From contig JAJFUY010000234.1 of NCBI GenBank assembly GCA_021372185.1, forward strand, positions 1-14,715: a stretch of DNA of 14,715 nucleotides, read 5' to 3'. Under the pieces are notes generated by a model that searched no databases, was not told the origin of the DNA, and was given only the letters and a program-made list of their open reading frames with translations. This document shows positions 6,531-14,381 of this stretch, in pieces. The position numbers were made by a program, and so were the translations under genes. The stretch is from Chlamydiales bacterium (GTDB lineage Bacteria > Chlamydiota > Chlamydiia > Chlamydiales > FEN-1388). The first letter of the stretch is position 1; each line of letters opens with the position of its first letter.

Positions 6531-8285
6531 TTACTTTTTGTTTAGTTTTTCTTTTAGCCAGATGAGGGTTTCTGTGTGGGTTTTATCGGGATTTTGGGCA
6601 CAATAGGTGTCGATGTATGCATTTGCGTTTGCAGCGCCGCTTGTGGCAAGTAGGTTTAGGGCTTTACTTGCTGCCACTGTAAACAAGACGTGCTTTGAGG
6701 CTTCGCAGATTTTCAGGTAGTTAGTAAGCAGGGGTTGTAAACCTGAAGCATTTCTTACCAAAGATTGCAATTGATTGGTGTATTCTGTTTTAAGCCTGAA
6801 TAGGGCTACTTCAAATTCTGGATTAAAGGCCTGTGCAGGTGTGCCATAAAAATAGCCTATTAAATTGGCTGCTAAATAGCGTTCAATTACAGCGCTTTCG
6901 GCTTGAAAATCTAGATTGCCAGTATATAAAGACTCTAGCATTTTTACTTCTGTGGCACGAACTGTACTAAATTGATTTACAAGATTATCAATTGTAGCTT
7001 TTAGTAATGCTGCAACGCCTATGTCATCGTCTTTTAAACAAGCGCGTTTTGACAAAAGCATTATTATTGAACTAAACTCTATCTCTGGCGTTGCAAGCGC
7101 TTTTGTGATCAAATCTACTAGCTCAAGATGGTCTTTATAGGTGGACGTGGCCATCTTTTCAAAGCGTTTTATAGAAGTTGACAGCACTTTAGCTTGCGTT
7201 CTTAAGGCAAAGCCATAATAAAATCCGGCATGAATTTCTGGGGCTATTGTAATATCAGATAAAGAACAAAGCGCGGCACGAGTAAGCATCTGAGAGTCAC
7301 CTGATTGTGTCTCTAACTGTTCAAGAGTGGCTTTATTTAGCTTACATGGGTTTGCAATTTGGTCTCTAAAGGCACATTCAATTTTATAGACGCACTTGGC
7401 TACGCCTTCAAGTTCTTGAATTTGACTCTCAATTGCGCTGTAGCGTGCTATAGGAAATCTGGCTAGCCACTGCTTCCATGTGCCATTGCGGAATTTATAG
7501 GCGCTAGGAAGTGTTGTAGATGTGGCAGACTCTAGAAGTGGCTTATCGGTAGCTGCTGCTGTTGATTCTAAGAGGTTGGAGCTATCAAGATCAACAACAT
7601 AGGAGCGAACGAGCTTTTTAGCATCGGCTTCAAGCTGTAAGAGTAACCCGGTGAGTACGGTAGAGCCGGCGGGTATTTCTTTTTTAAAGCTTTTGGCAGC
7701 ATAGAGAATATACAGCAAAAGTGTATCGTTTATAAAAAAGAGATTGGAATCTTTGGTTGCTTCAATTTTTGGTTTCATTTTATTGAATTGTTCAACAAGT
7801 TCCGTTACTTTTTGTTGAATAGTGCCTAAAGTTGAAAGTGTTTCTAAACTACGTATGGCAGCTTTGCTTTCTTCAAGGGCTTGGTTGAAATTTGGATCTT
7901 TTATTACTTTGATAAAATCTGTAGTTTTACGCTCTAAATGAGTTCCAAGCATTTCAATACCCATAACAGAAGACAGGGCTTCGGCTTTTTCGTTTGGTTT
8001 ATCAATATCGGGAACTTTTTTATAAAGGCCTCTAGCTTCATCCCATAATTTTTTCATGACTCCCGCGCGAGCTTCAAGCGTTGTTGCGAGTTGATTGTGA
8101 GTTGCATCTATGTGCTCAGAACCGGCGCTACGCTGAGCCACACTCTGACACGCCTCGTTGAGCTCAGAAAAGAATGTGGTGGCAAACTCCTCAAGTATTT
8201 TTGAAAGCCGTGTATGAACAGCAGGTGCAGAAGAAGAAAGAACAAGATTGCGAAGACCTGAAAGCACACTCGATACAGATTGCAT
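6531..8285 (-). CDS. hypothetical 584-residue alpha-helical protein
   Basis: I do not recognise this protein. An upstream in-frame TTG at 8315 gives ten more residues, but the ATG at 8285 has AAGGG at seven-base spacing and is the better start. No signal peptide is visible. Almost the whole chain is helical. Residues 136-174 are heptad-like and charged (around EESKAAIRSLETL). Residues 181-197 are unusually hydrophobic (FFINDTLLLYILYAA), probably a buried helix rather than a membrane span because acidic and polar residues interrupt it. Residues 235-260 are Ser/Thr/Ala-rich and probably a loop. The C-terminal half may hold two degenerate copies of a unit starting with G-[FY]-[YF]-YG (near 354 and 477) and running into K/R-rich helices. 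It starts MQSV, while the next gene downstream starts MQSS. The two share helical character but no convincing domain. It is divergent from the gene at 8470. Function is unknown. Confidence 0.85.
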   Translation of the reverse strand: MQSVSSVLSGLRNLVLSSSAPAVHTRLSKILEEFATTFFSELNEACQSVAQRSAGSEHIDATHNQLATTLEARAGVMKKLWDEARGLYKKVPDIDKPNEKAEALSSVMGIEMLGTHLERKTTDFIKVIKDPNFNQALEESKAAIRSLETLSTLGTIQQKVTELVEQFNKMKPKIEATKDSNLFFINDTLLLYILYAAKSFKKEIPAGSTVLTGLLLQLEADAKKLVRSYVVDLDSSNLLESTAAATDKPLLESATSTTLPSAYKFRNGTWKQWLARFPIARYSAIESQIQELEGVAKCVYKIECAFRDQIANPCKLNKATLEQLETQSGDSQMLTRAALCSLSDITIAPEIHAGFYYGFALRTQAKVLSTSIKRFEKMATSTYKDHLELVDLITKALATPEIEFSSIIMLLSKRACLKDDDIGVAALLKATIDNLVNQFSTVRATEVKMLESLYTGNLDFQAESAVIERYLAANLIGYFYGTPAQAFNPEFEVALFRLKTEYTNQLQSLVRNASGLQPLLTNYLKICEASKHVLFTVAASKALNLLATSGAANANAYIDTYCAQNPDKTHTETLIWLKEKLNKK

Positions 8286-8409
8286 AAAAATACCCTTATA
8301 AATAGTTATGGGCAATCTTTATCTACCAATCAGCAAAATAATGCAAGCGTGAAATAATTCTTAAATGTAACGAATAACTTTTGAAAATGCTTTAAAACAA
8401 TAAAATTAG

Positions 8410-8442
8410 CAGGATCTGCCAGATCCTGCCCATCCTGTTAAT
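8410..8442 (-). repeat. GGATGGGCAGGATC repeat, left copy
   Basis: Read on the minus strand this is ttaacaggatgggcaggatc followed by tggcagatcctg. The second copy at 12944-12974 reads the same on the plus strand with a few changes. The plus strand also holds a short perfect hairpin, aggatct gcc agatcct (8411-8427). It lies in the divergent gap between the starts at 8285 and 8470, just upstream of the candidate TTGACA box. Similar ATCCTG-rich short repeats are scattered in many bacterial genomes, from memory. Confidence 0.75.
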
Positions 8443-8452
8443 AAGATTGGAA

Positions 8453-8481
8453 TTGACAAAGGTGTTGTTTTGGTTTACATA
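8453..8481 (+). promoter_or_regulatory. candidate promoter of the small membrane-protein gene
   Basis: A perfect -35 hexamer TTGACA (8453-8458) is followed after 17 bases by TACATA (8476-8481), a poor -10. A better box, CATAAT (8479-8484), has a long 20-base spacer. Transcription from here would begin near 8488, exactly at an in-frame ATG. That would make the message leaderless and conflict with the Shine-Dalgarno-supported TTG start at 8470. The box may be fortuitous. Confidence 0.3.
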
Positions 8482-8904
8482 ATGAATATGAGTATAAAAG
8501 ATCAGGTTAAGCAGCATTTTATTGCCATATTGAGTTTGCTAATTGCCGTTGTGGCGCTTTTTTACACCACGTGGCGTGAAGAGGCGACAGAGCATAACAG
8601 AAACGCTCGAGTAGCTGCCTTTGAGGTTCTTAAAAACTTAGGGGAGCTTCAGGTGATTGTAAATCAGACCATCTATGAGGCTAAAGACAATGCCTCTATT
8701 TTAGGGTGGGGTCATGTGGCAATAATTAGCGATATGGGAAGTCTTTTAGCGGCCCCAATTCCTGAAAAAACTACCCAGCTTGTGCAAACGTGGGGCCAAA
8801 ATTGGCAAAAGCTAGCTCAAGATGAAGCTGCGCAAGATAGCATCACCCACGAAATTGACTCATGTCGCCAAGCCACTCTCGAACTCATCCAGTCTCTTCG
8901 CTAA
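8470..8904 (+). CDS. small single-span membrane protein, hypothetical
   Basis: This is a 144-residue protein with a short N-terminal tail, one membrane helix at about residues 18-35 (around IAILSLLIAVVALFYTTW), and a soluble, mostly helical C-terminal domain. That domain opens with a charged stretch and an N-x-R-x-A-A-F-x-V-L-x-x-L-G-E-L-Q segment at about 43-58. I recall hypothetical proteins of this layout (one helix, TW-REE-T, then AAF-VL-LGELQ) in gammaproteobacteria; their function is not known to me. The start is uncertain. TTG at 8470 has AAAGG at seven-base spacing (8458-8462). ATGs at 8482 and 8488 lack such a site but would suit the nearby TTGACA box. It is the only plus-strand gene here, and its TAA overlaps the stop of the convergent 1318-residue gene. 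Which side of the membrane the domain faces is unclear from charge alone. Confidence 0.82.
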   Translation: MVYIMNMSIKDQVKQHFIAILSLLIAVVALFYTTWREEATEHNRNARVAAFEVLKNLGELQVIVNQTIYEAKDNASILGWGHVAIISDMGSLLAAPIPEKTTQLVQTWGQNWQKLAQDEAAQDSITHEIDSCRQATLELIQSLR

Positions 8905-11900
8905 CTTATTTTGGACTCTAAGAGGCTTAGGTGAAAGGCTTCTTGTGGGGTAAATTCTCTATCGAGTTGTTTGAGGATAGCAAGGTGCTTTTCGATGAGG
9001 CTTGTACAGTTAGCACGAGCCGCTCTTATGGCCGCTTCTAAATAGAGTGCTTTTGTTTTTTCTGGTGTTTCACAATCTAAAAAGCGTACGTGTGCAGAGG
9101 TAGCGCCTTGGGCAAGCTCAAAGCTGATACGGGCTGCTGTTTTGCGTTTTGACGTATCGTTGTACAGGGTAAAGAGTGAGCTTATGATTGTATTGAGATA
9201 GGATGAATCCTGAGTATTATTGGCAACAAGGGCTTCACGTTTCAGAAATGATGTGCGATCGAGCATAAATCTTCTATCGCTATCAACCATGTACTGTGAC
9301 CAACCAGGAGTGAGTGTATTACTTAAAGAGGTAATTGCTTTTATTGCTTCAGGAATAAGGTGGATTTTTCGAGTGTCAATAAGCCAATCAATTGCTTGCA
9401 CGCCAATTGATTTAAATAGTAGAGCTCGCTCATTTCTTAAAATAGCTAGGGCTTTTGTTTGGAGATCATTGTCAAAGCATGAGGGCTCCTCGTTCGTGAG
9501 TTTAGGAAGTGTGAAATAGGTTTTAATGGCAGTAAACGCACGATACCGCTCTATACTATCAGTGTAGTATACAAGCTTTGCAAAATGTAAAAATGGGTGA
9601 AGAGGCGCGTATTCACACGCTTTTAGGTAATATGAGTCAGCTGCGGGATGGTTTTTTTCTTTTAGCGTAAAAAAGGCATGTAGACATACTTTAAAGAGGC
9701 TGTTTTGAGAGCGTGTGTAGCTGATTATTTTTTGATATATCGGTTCAATATCTGTAGAATCAAGCCGTAAAGCAAGTTCTAGTGCGCATTCAAGATATTG
9801 TAGATTTTTGCGTCCTTTAGCTGCTAAGGCAAGGTAATGCTCTACACCCTCTACCCGGCAGGCAAGAGATAAGAAGTTGGCGTAGAGGTTTTCAAAGTGG
9901 TGTAAGAGGCGTGCGTCGCCAGATTGTATGGCTAAATCTCGGCCTGCCAAAATGTGCATTTCAAATTCGAGGTCATCATCTAAGACTCTATATTCCGGTA
10001 TGCATTTTTGCCAATGTATCCATTCATCGTCTTGAGGCATTGCTTTTTTACAGGCATTTAGCTGGTCGGTCAATAAAAGGGGAGCCAAGGGCAGTGAATC
10101 TGGGCAAAAAAAGTGGCGTATATTTTCTTCTATCGTTGGCTCCACAATAAGCCGAACGTTTCGAGTCTGCTTTTTTGCTGGTTCTTCAATAAGAGATTGA
10201 GAGTGGTCTAAATCGCTTTTTCTTCTTAAAGAAAATTTTCTTAAGGTGCCGCGTAGGCTCGATTTTAGAGAGGTTTCTTTTGGAGAAGGTGGTGGGCTGT
10301 CACTATCAATACTCGAATTTCTGGCTGATAAACTGAGAGATTTAAAGGCGCCTTTTAAGCTGGTTACGCTACTAGCTATTGAAGTGCGCGGGCTATCAAT
10401 TTCATCTTCTTCATATTCAACTTGAGTATAGGTTCTATCAGGTGCTAGGGCCTTATATTGGGCTTCAAGATATTCAGCAATTGGGGTGCCGTTCTCTAAT
10501 GCAAGCAGTCGTTCATAGTAGACGCGGATTGCGGGGGTATTTGCATAGTGCTCGAGGAGCAATCCTAGGCTTTGTTTTTTACAGTTTGCAGGAAGTGAGA
10601 GGCGCGCAAAATATGGAGTAGGATTTGATTTAATGGCGCAAGACCTATTGTAAAAACGCTCTGTTATTTCAACGGCATCTTTTTTTTCTACAGAATAGAG
10701 ATACGCAAAAAGACTGACTAGTGGTGCCCTTAGAAGGGTGGTTTTATCTTGTCTTAAACAGTTATACAAAAATTCATAAAGCTTTAGCGTATTGGCATCA
10801 TTAAAAGCAAAAGAAAGAAGAAGCGCCTTTTCTAGGTACATGAGGCGAGTGTTGAGTGGCGACATCTCATCTTCTGCTAGCGCTTGAAAGATATCTATAG
10901 CGCCTTTTTGCTTAGAGAGTACAAGAAATTCAGCATAAATATACATCACTTGCATCGGTTTTCCCGTCTCGTTACGAGCTTTATAGAGCGCTAGGAGAAT
11001 AATTTCGGCCAGAGCAAAATTATTTTCTTTTAGATAGGTAATACAGGTATCTAATGAATGAAGAGTTTGAGCAAATGACTGAGCCGGAATAGACGCTTTA
11101 AATGTCTCTATAAGTTTAATGAGGTCAAATGTGTCAGTCGGTACTTTCGCGCTAAGAGTTACGCTCTCGTTAGTAATGTGAGGGGTATAGCCCTGAAGTA
11201 CACACCACTGTACCGTTTTTTTTCTAATGAGTGCAAGAGCTAGCGGCACCTCAGTATCTGGTACTATGAGGGGAAACACTTTGGGGATATCACCATTACT
11301 AGAATATAGTTCACAGGTGTCTTTTGTAAACAGCATTTGCTCATGGAAAGAAATCAACCCTGCTACATATTTTGGGTGATCAATACAAAATGCAATTCTT
11401 TTGCCAAATTTTTTAAATGGCTCTATTTTGGTGTGATCTGGCTGTAGGACTTTTAAGGCTGCGGTTGTTAATACCTGTTCAACAGGGGTGGATTTGGGGC
11501 CATTTGTCGCGTACGATAAGAGAAAGAGGGTTTCGCGGCTTTCTGGCAGATTGCCGCACGAGGGGTCTTTTGAGGCAATTGCATCTACACACTTTTTCAC
11601 ATTAGTGCTTTTGGGATCGCGGGCAAATTCAGCTTTTGCTAAATCTAGTAAAAGCTTTATGCCTTCTTCGAGTTGGGCTTGAGCAAGTAAGCACTCTGCT
11701 AGTTCAAAACCACGAATAAAACTTTTGTCGTTTTTATAAAGGTGCCGTCCAAGGGCAACAGCTAGCCCCCAGTCTCTATTTTTGTAGGTAATTCTAAACT
11801 GAGCTAATAGCTCATCTTCTGTGTACAAAAAACTCCGAGCATTATTTGTCCCGCGAGGGCTATTGGCATCTCGTATAAAGTCTACAACTGGGTCACGTAC

Positions 11901-12857
11901 CGTAGTATTTGTTAAATGAATGGCGGCATATATTTTGTTTGTTTTTTCAACTTTCTTCTCATTTTGAATGAGCTTTAAGTAGGCATAAATTAAGTGGTTT
12001 AACTTACTTTCATCTGAGGTGAGCAGATTTTCTAGCTCTTCTCGTACTACATTTTTAGCAGGGTCTAACAGAAAGGCCTTCTCTAGGTACGCTTTTCGCT
12101 CTTGAGTTGAGCCGTTTTGGCTCATCTCATGGTAGACGTCGGCCGCTTCTGGCCGCCCAAGGTATTCTAAACATTCTGCATAGAGCTTTGCAAAAATGGG
12201 CGAACAGTGGTTTCTGCTATAGGCGGATTGAACACACAATAGAGCTAATTCATGTTTGCCGTTACGGACGTTAGATATAAAATCGACCATCAGGTTGAGT
12301 GTGAGGCTGATTGACTCTTCAAATTCTTCCATCAGCATCTGGAGTCTTTGATGGCGCTTGTGGTGCAGCTTTTCAGAATCGGCGTCTTTTTCTAAATTAT
12401 CTAATATGGGCAGCCACATAGCGCAGTGTTTTATTATGTCGCTATTTTCTCTAATATTTTTGAGCGCAAGGAGCCAATCTGTCTGTTCTGTTGTGGCCAG
12501 CACTTTTTGTGTAGCAAAGATATCTTTAAGCTTTAACAGGCATTTATTCAGCTTACCACTGGTAACTAAAAGTGCGTTTTTGCGGTCATTATCTTGGGTA
12601 ACACTTGGCAAAAATGTAACGCTTGCGCCCACCACGGTGGGAATAAAGCTATTATCCAAAAACCAACGAATCGCGCGAGCAGGCAGCAATGCATCCTCAA
12701 TCGGCATATCTTTATGAACTGGAATTTTGAGCGTATGCCGTATTTTTTCTGAGGTAGAATAGGAAAAAACAGTAGCGTGAGCTTCTTCAAACGAAACCCT
12801 TCTACCCAACCCAAAATAGTATCCAATAAACGGAGATTCCCCATTAGTTATGTACAT
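8901..12857 (-). CDS. three-module helical-repeat protein, function unknown
   Basis: This is a 1318-residue soluble protein of no family I recognise. A TTG at 12896 would add 13 residues but overlaps a perfect -10 box. The ATG at 12857 has AGGAG four bases upstream and is preferred. No signal peptide or membrane helix is seen. The chain is TPR-like, all helical. A motif with a fixed Trp occurs three times: ARAIRWF near 60-66, KKTVQWC near 546-552, VQAIDWL near 1153-1159. Between and after these lie helix pairs sharing Y-L-E-x-A (Tyr257, 674, 1021, 1272), so the protein looks like repeats of one ancestral module. Residues about 813-902 form a disordered acidic-then-basic Ser/Pro-rich linker (SPPPSP near 854; RRKS at 878-881) between the second and third modules. 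TPR-like proteins usually scaffold protein contacts; a host-directed role is speculation. Its TAG overlaps the stop of the convergent small gene. Confidence 0.88.
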   Translation of the reverse strand: MYITNGESPFIGYYFGLGRRVSFEEAHATVFSYSTSEKIRHTLKIPVHKDMPIEDALLPARAIRWFLDNSFIPTVVGASVTFLPSVTQDNDRKNALLVTSGKLNKCLLKLKDIFATQKVLATTEQTDWLLALKNIRENSDIIKHCAMWLPILDNLEKDADSEKLHHKRHQRLQMLMEEFEESISLTLNLMVDFISNVRNGKHELALLCVQSAYSRNHCSPIFAKLYAECLEYLGRPEAADVYHEMSQNGSTQERKAYLEKAFLLDPAKNVVREELENLLTSDESKLNHLIYAYLKLIQNEKKVEKTNKIYAAIHLTNTTVRDPVVDFIRDANSPRGTNNARSFLYTEDELLAQFRITYKNRDWGLAVALGRHLYKNDKSFIRGFELAECLLAQAQLEEGIKLLLDLAKAEFARDPKSTNVKKCVDAIASKDPSCGNLPESRETLFLLSYATNGPKSTPVEQVLTTAALKVLQPDHTKIEPFKKFGKRIAFCIDHPKYVAGLISFHEQMLFTKDTCELYSSNGDIPKVFPLIVPDTEVPLALALIRKKTVQWCVLQGYTPHITNESVTLSAKVPTDTFDLIKLIETFKASIPAQSFAQTLHSLDTCITYLKENNFALAEIILLALYKARNETGKPMQVMYIYAEFLVLSKQKGAIDIFQALAEDEMSPLNTRLMYLEKALLLSFAFNDANTLKLYEFLYNCLRQDKTTLLRAPLVSLFAYLYSVEKKDAVEITERFYNRSCAIKSNPTPYFARLSLPANCKKQSLGLLLEHYANTPAIRVYYERLLALENGTPIAEYLEAQYKALAPDRTYTQVEYEEDEIDSPRTSIASSVTSLKGAFKSLSLSARNSSIDSDSPPPSPKETSLKSSLRGTLRKFSLRRKSDLDHSQSLIEEPAKKQTRNVRLIVEPTIEENIRHFFCPDSLPLAPLLLTDQLNACKKAMPQDDEWIHWQKCIPEYRVLDDDLEFEMHILAGRDLAIQSGDARLLHHFENLYANFLSLACRVEGVEHYLALAAKGRKNLQYLECALELALRLDSTDIEPIYQKIISYTRSQNSLFKVCLHAFFTLKEKNHPAADSYYLKACEYAPLHPFLHFAKLVYYTDSIERYRAFTAIKTYFTLPKLTNEEPSCFDNDLQTKALAILRNERALLFKSIGVQAIDWLIDTRKIHLIPEAIKAITSLSNTLTPGWSQYMVDSDRRFMLDRTSFLKREALVANNTQDSSYLNTIISSLFTLYNDTSKRKTAARISFELAQGATSAHVRFLDCETPEKTKALYLEAAIRAARANCTSLIEKHLAILKQLDREFTPQEAFHLSLLESKIS

Positions 12858-12860
12858 GCA

Positions 12861-12866
12861 GCTCCT
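12861..12866 (-). promoter_or_regulatory. ribosome binding site that fixes the start at 12857
   Basis: On the minus strand AGGAGC lies at 12861-12866, giving AGGAG four bases before the ATG. This outweighs the upstream in-frame TTG at 12896, which has no site and lies inside the -10 box. Confidence 0.7.
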
Positions 12867-12890
12867 GGTAATTATCCAACAATAATTACC
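12867..12890. promoter_or_regulatory. perfect 9-bp dyad in the leader of the three-module gene
   Basis: ggtaattat (12867-12875) and ataattacc (12882-12890) are exact inverted complements around a six-base loop. On the minus strand the dyad starts six bases after the -10 box, at about the transcription start, and ends exactly against the AGGAGC ribosome site. As DNA it suits an operator for a dimeric repressor. As RNA it would be a 5'-terminal hairpin abutting the ribosome site. Either would control this gene. Confidence 0.6.
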
Positions 12891-12895
12891 CGGCA

Positions 12896-12901
12896 ATTAT
12901 A
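12896..12901 (-). promoter_or_regulatory. -10 box of the three-module gene
   Basis: The minus strand reads TATAAT exactly, 38 bases before the ATG at 12857. This places the transcript start near 12889, for a leader of about 30 bases. The best -35 positions are poor (TTAATT at 17 spacing), so the promoter may need an activator or be weak. Confidence 0.55.
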
Positions 12902-12943
12902 CAACAACAAAATCAGCAAATTAACACAAAAACAAACAAAAAA

Positions 12944-12974
12944 TTAACAAGATGGGCAGGATCCGGCAGGATAA
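12944..12974 (+). repeat. GGATGGGCAGGATC repeat, right copy
   Basis: This reads ttaacaagatgggcaggatc followed by cggcaggataa. It is the inverted partner of the copy at 8410-8442, with identity over most of the first 20 bases. It lies between the transporter's 3' end and the promoter of the three-module gene, so the two copies bracket the gene pair 8470-12857. Confidence 0.72.
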
Positions 12975-13028
12975 CACAAAAAAACACTTCTTTGAATTCG
13001 CGATTCTTTTTGCATCAATTCACAAAAA

Positions 13029-14210
13029 TTAAACTGCTTGAGTTGAATCAGGTACAGGCATAGTATGCTCTCTTTTAAGAACAAGTGCTAGTAAAAGAGA
13101 GGTGAGGGCAATAAATGTTATGAGGATTAGCCCGATATTTTGAAATGAGCCTGTGTAGTAATGGCCAGCAAGCTGCAGACCAATTGAGGAGAGAATGAGC
13201 CTGCCGCCCTGAATGATGGCAGCTGTGCGGCCTTTGGCATCAGGGAGCCAGTTAAGGCATTGAGGAAACAGGATAGTAGTCGGAACGATCTGGGCTAAAT
13301 TAAAAATTGAAAATATAGCTGTAATGGCAAGTGCATCTTTGCAGTCGATGTAGGAGAGGTAGCCAAGCAATAAGCAGCTAACAATAAAGGTGATGTTTGA
13401 TGCGATAAGCATCTTTTTGTTGTCAAACTTGTTCATGATAAGGCCATAGATAATACTACCAATAGCAAAAAAGAAGGCTAATGACCCTTGATAGTAGCCA
13501 AACTCGCTAAGAGATACTCCCAAATCTTCCATATAAAGTAGTGGTGAGATTCCAACTACTATCCACCAAGGAACAAACATAACGGTAATTTGTGCCACAT
13601 GAAGCATGAGAGGCTTACATGCAAATATCTTTTTATATCCAATAGGCTTGGCTTCCGGCACATGCTCTTTAGGAACAAACATAACGCTCAAAATAAGTAC
13701 GCTTATGCCAAGCAAAAGAAGGGCCGTAAAATTGCCTTGCCAATGATAGTGGAGGCTAATGTAGCTACCAAGTACAGGCGCAATGGCAATAGAAATATTC
13801 ATTACGCCATTTAGCATAGCTAGATAAAATTGCTGTTTTTTTAGCGAAAAGGCATCAGCAATGAGTAAAAAACTTAATATCGCAGGCGCTGCAACACCAA
13901 TACCTTGCAAAAAGCGGCCTGCAAGAAGGGAGTAAAAATTAGGCGCAAAAAGACAAAGCACACTTCCAACCACAAAAGTAACAAGCCCCGACAAAATCAC
14001 TGGCCTTCTGCCAAAGCGATCTGCCATATTCCCCACAAAAAAGAGGCTAATGCAAAAGCCAATAAAGTTCACTGAAAGGGTAGCTTCTACCCAAAATGGA
14101 GTAAGCTGAAAATGGCGCTCAAGTTCTGGAAAGCTTGGCACAAAAAGGTCAAATTCCATCCCCGCCAGCAAATCCATCAAAATGACTGTAAGAAATAGTA
14201 GATAGTTCAT
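13029..14210 (-). CDS. MFS drug-resistance exporter, Bcr/CflA type
   Basis: This 393-residue inner-membrane protein has about twelve hydrophobic helices, the normal length for proton-driven Bcr/CflA multidrug exporters. TM1 carries the family-like acidic residue and turn D-L-F-V-P-S-F-P (21-28). MFS motif A is clear at 60-69 (GNMADRFGRR) in the loop between TM2 and TM3. RFLQG at 99-103 matches motif B in TM4. Gly/Pro-rich TM5 (about 134-149, ending IAPVLGS) matches the antiporter motif C. The substrate cannot be told from sequence; family members export drugs such as bicyclomycin and chloramphenicol, as well as small metabolites. The ATG at 14210 has no clear Shine-Dalgarno site. In-frame ATGs at codons 12 and 18 would cut TM1 and are less likely. 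It stands alone: it is 171 bases from the next gene on its strand, and repeat elements lie upstream. The short C-terminal tail is hydrophilic. Confidence 0.93.
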   Translation of the reverse strand: MNYLLFLTVILMDLLAGMEFDLFVPSFPELERHFQLTPFWVEATLSVNFIGFCISLFFVGNMADRFGRRPVILSGLVTFVVGSVLCLFAPNFYSLLAGRFLQGIGVAAPAILSFLLIADAFSLKKQQFYLAMLNGVMNISIAIAPVLGSYISLHYHWQGNFTALLLLGISVLILSVMFVPKEHVPEAKPIGYKKIFACKPLMLHVAQITVMFVPWWIVVGISPLLYMEDLGVSLSEFGYYQGSLAFFFAIGSIIYGLIMNKFDNKKMLIASNITFIVSCLLLGYLSYIDCKDALAITAIFSIFNLAQIVPTTILFPQCLNWLPDAKGRTAAIIQGGRLILSSIGLQLAGHYYTGSFQNIGLILITFIALTSLLLALVLKREHTMPVPDSTQAV

Positions 14211-14380
14211 GATAGCAAGTATTTTAGCAGCGGTCTAGGGTTTTTGTACATCCCTCTTTATGCGTTTAAGATTCTTAACGTCCTTAAGTTCTATTTCTGT
14301 AATCCATAGAAACAGTATATTGAAATGTTTACGCCACAAAAGACGTCCTCTCAACCGAGGACATAAATCCTTAACAACAT
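14211..14380. other. non-coding stretch upstream of the transporter
   Basis: No gene, tRNA or long open frame is seen. A short hairpin gtcctc/gaggac lies at 14345-14362 with a six-base loop and no T run. A weak minus-strand promoter (TGTACA, 18 bases, TAAAAT) would start only a few bases before the transporter ATG and is not relied on. Confidence 0.5.
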
Positions 14381-14381
14381 A

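Noticed and set aside
8286..8315. TTG start giving a 594-residue form of the helical protein
   Set aside because: The ATG at 8285 has AAGGG at good spacing. The extension MPITIYKGIF encodes that ribosome site itself.
8286..8400. Promoter for the 584-residue gene (TTGCAT, 17 bases, GATAAA on the minus strand)
   Set aside because: Both boxes match consensus poorly, and the AT-rich gap offers several equally weak choices.
12566..12844. Minus-strand 92-codon frame overlapping the start of the three-module gene
   Set aside because: It lies wholly inside the larger gene in another frame, with no ribosome site better than that of the long gene.
12858..12896. TTG start giving a 1331-residue form of the three-module protein
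   Set aside because: The TTG lies within the TATAAT box, and the extension runs through the leader dyad and the AGGAG site.
12975..13028. Rho-independent terminator after the transporter gene
   Set aside because: The only hairpin (gaatt-cgc-gattc) has five weak pairs, and the T run lies several bases beyond it.
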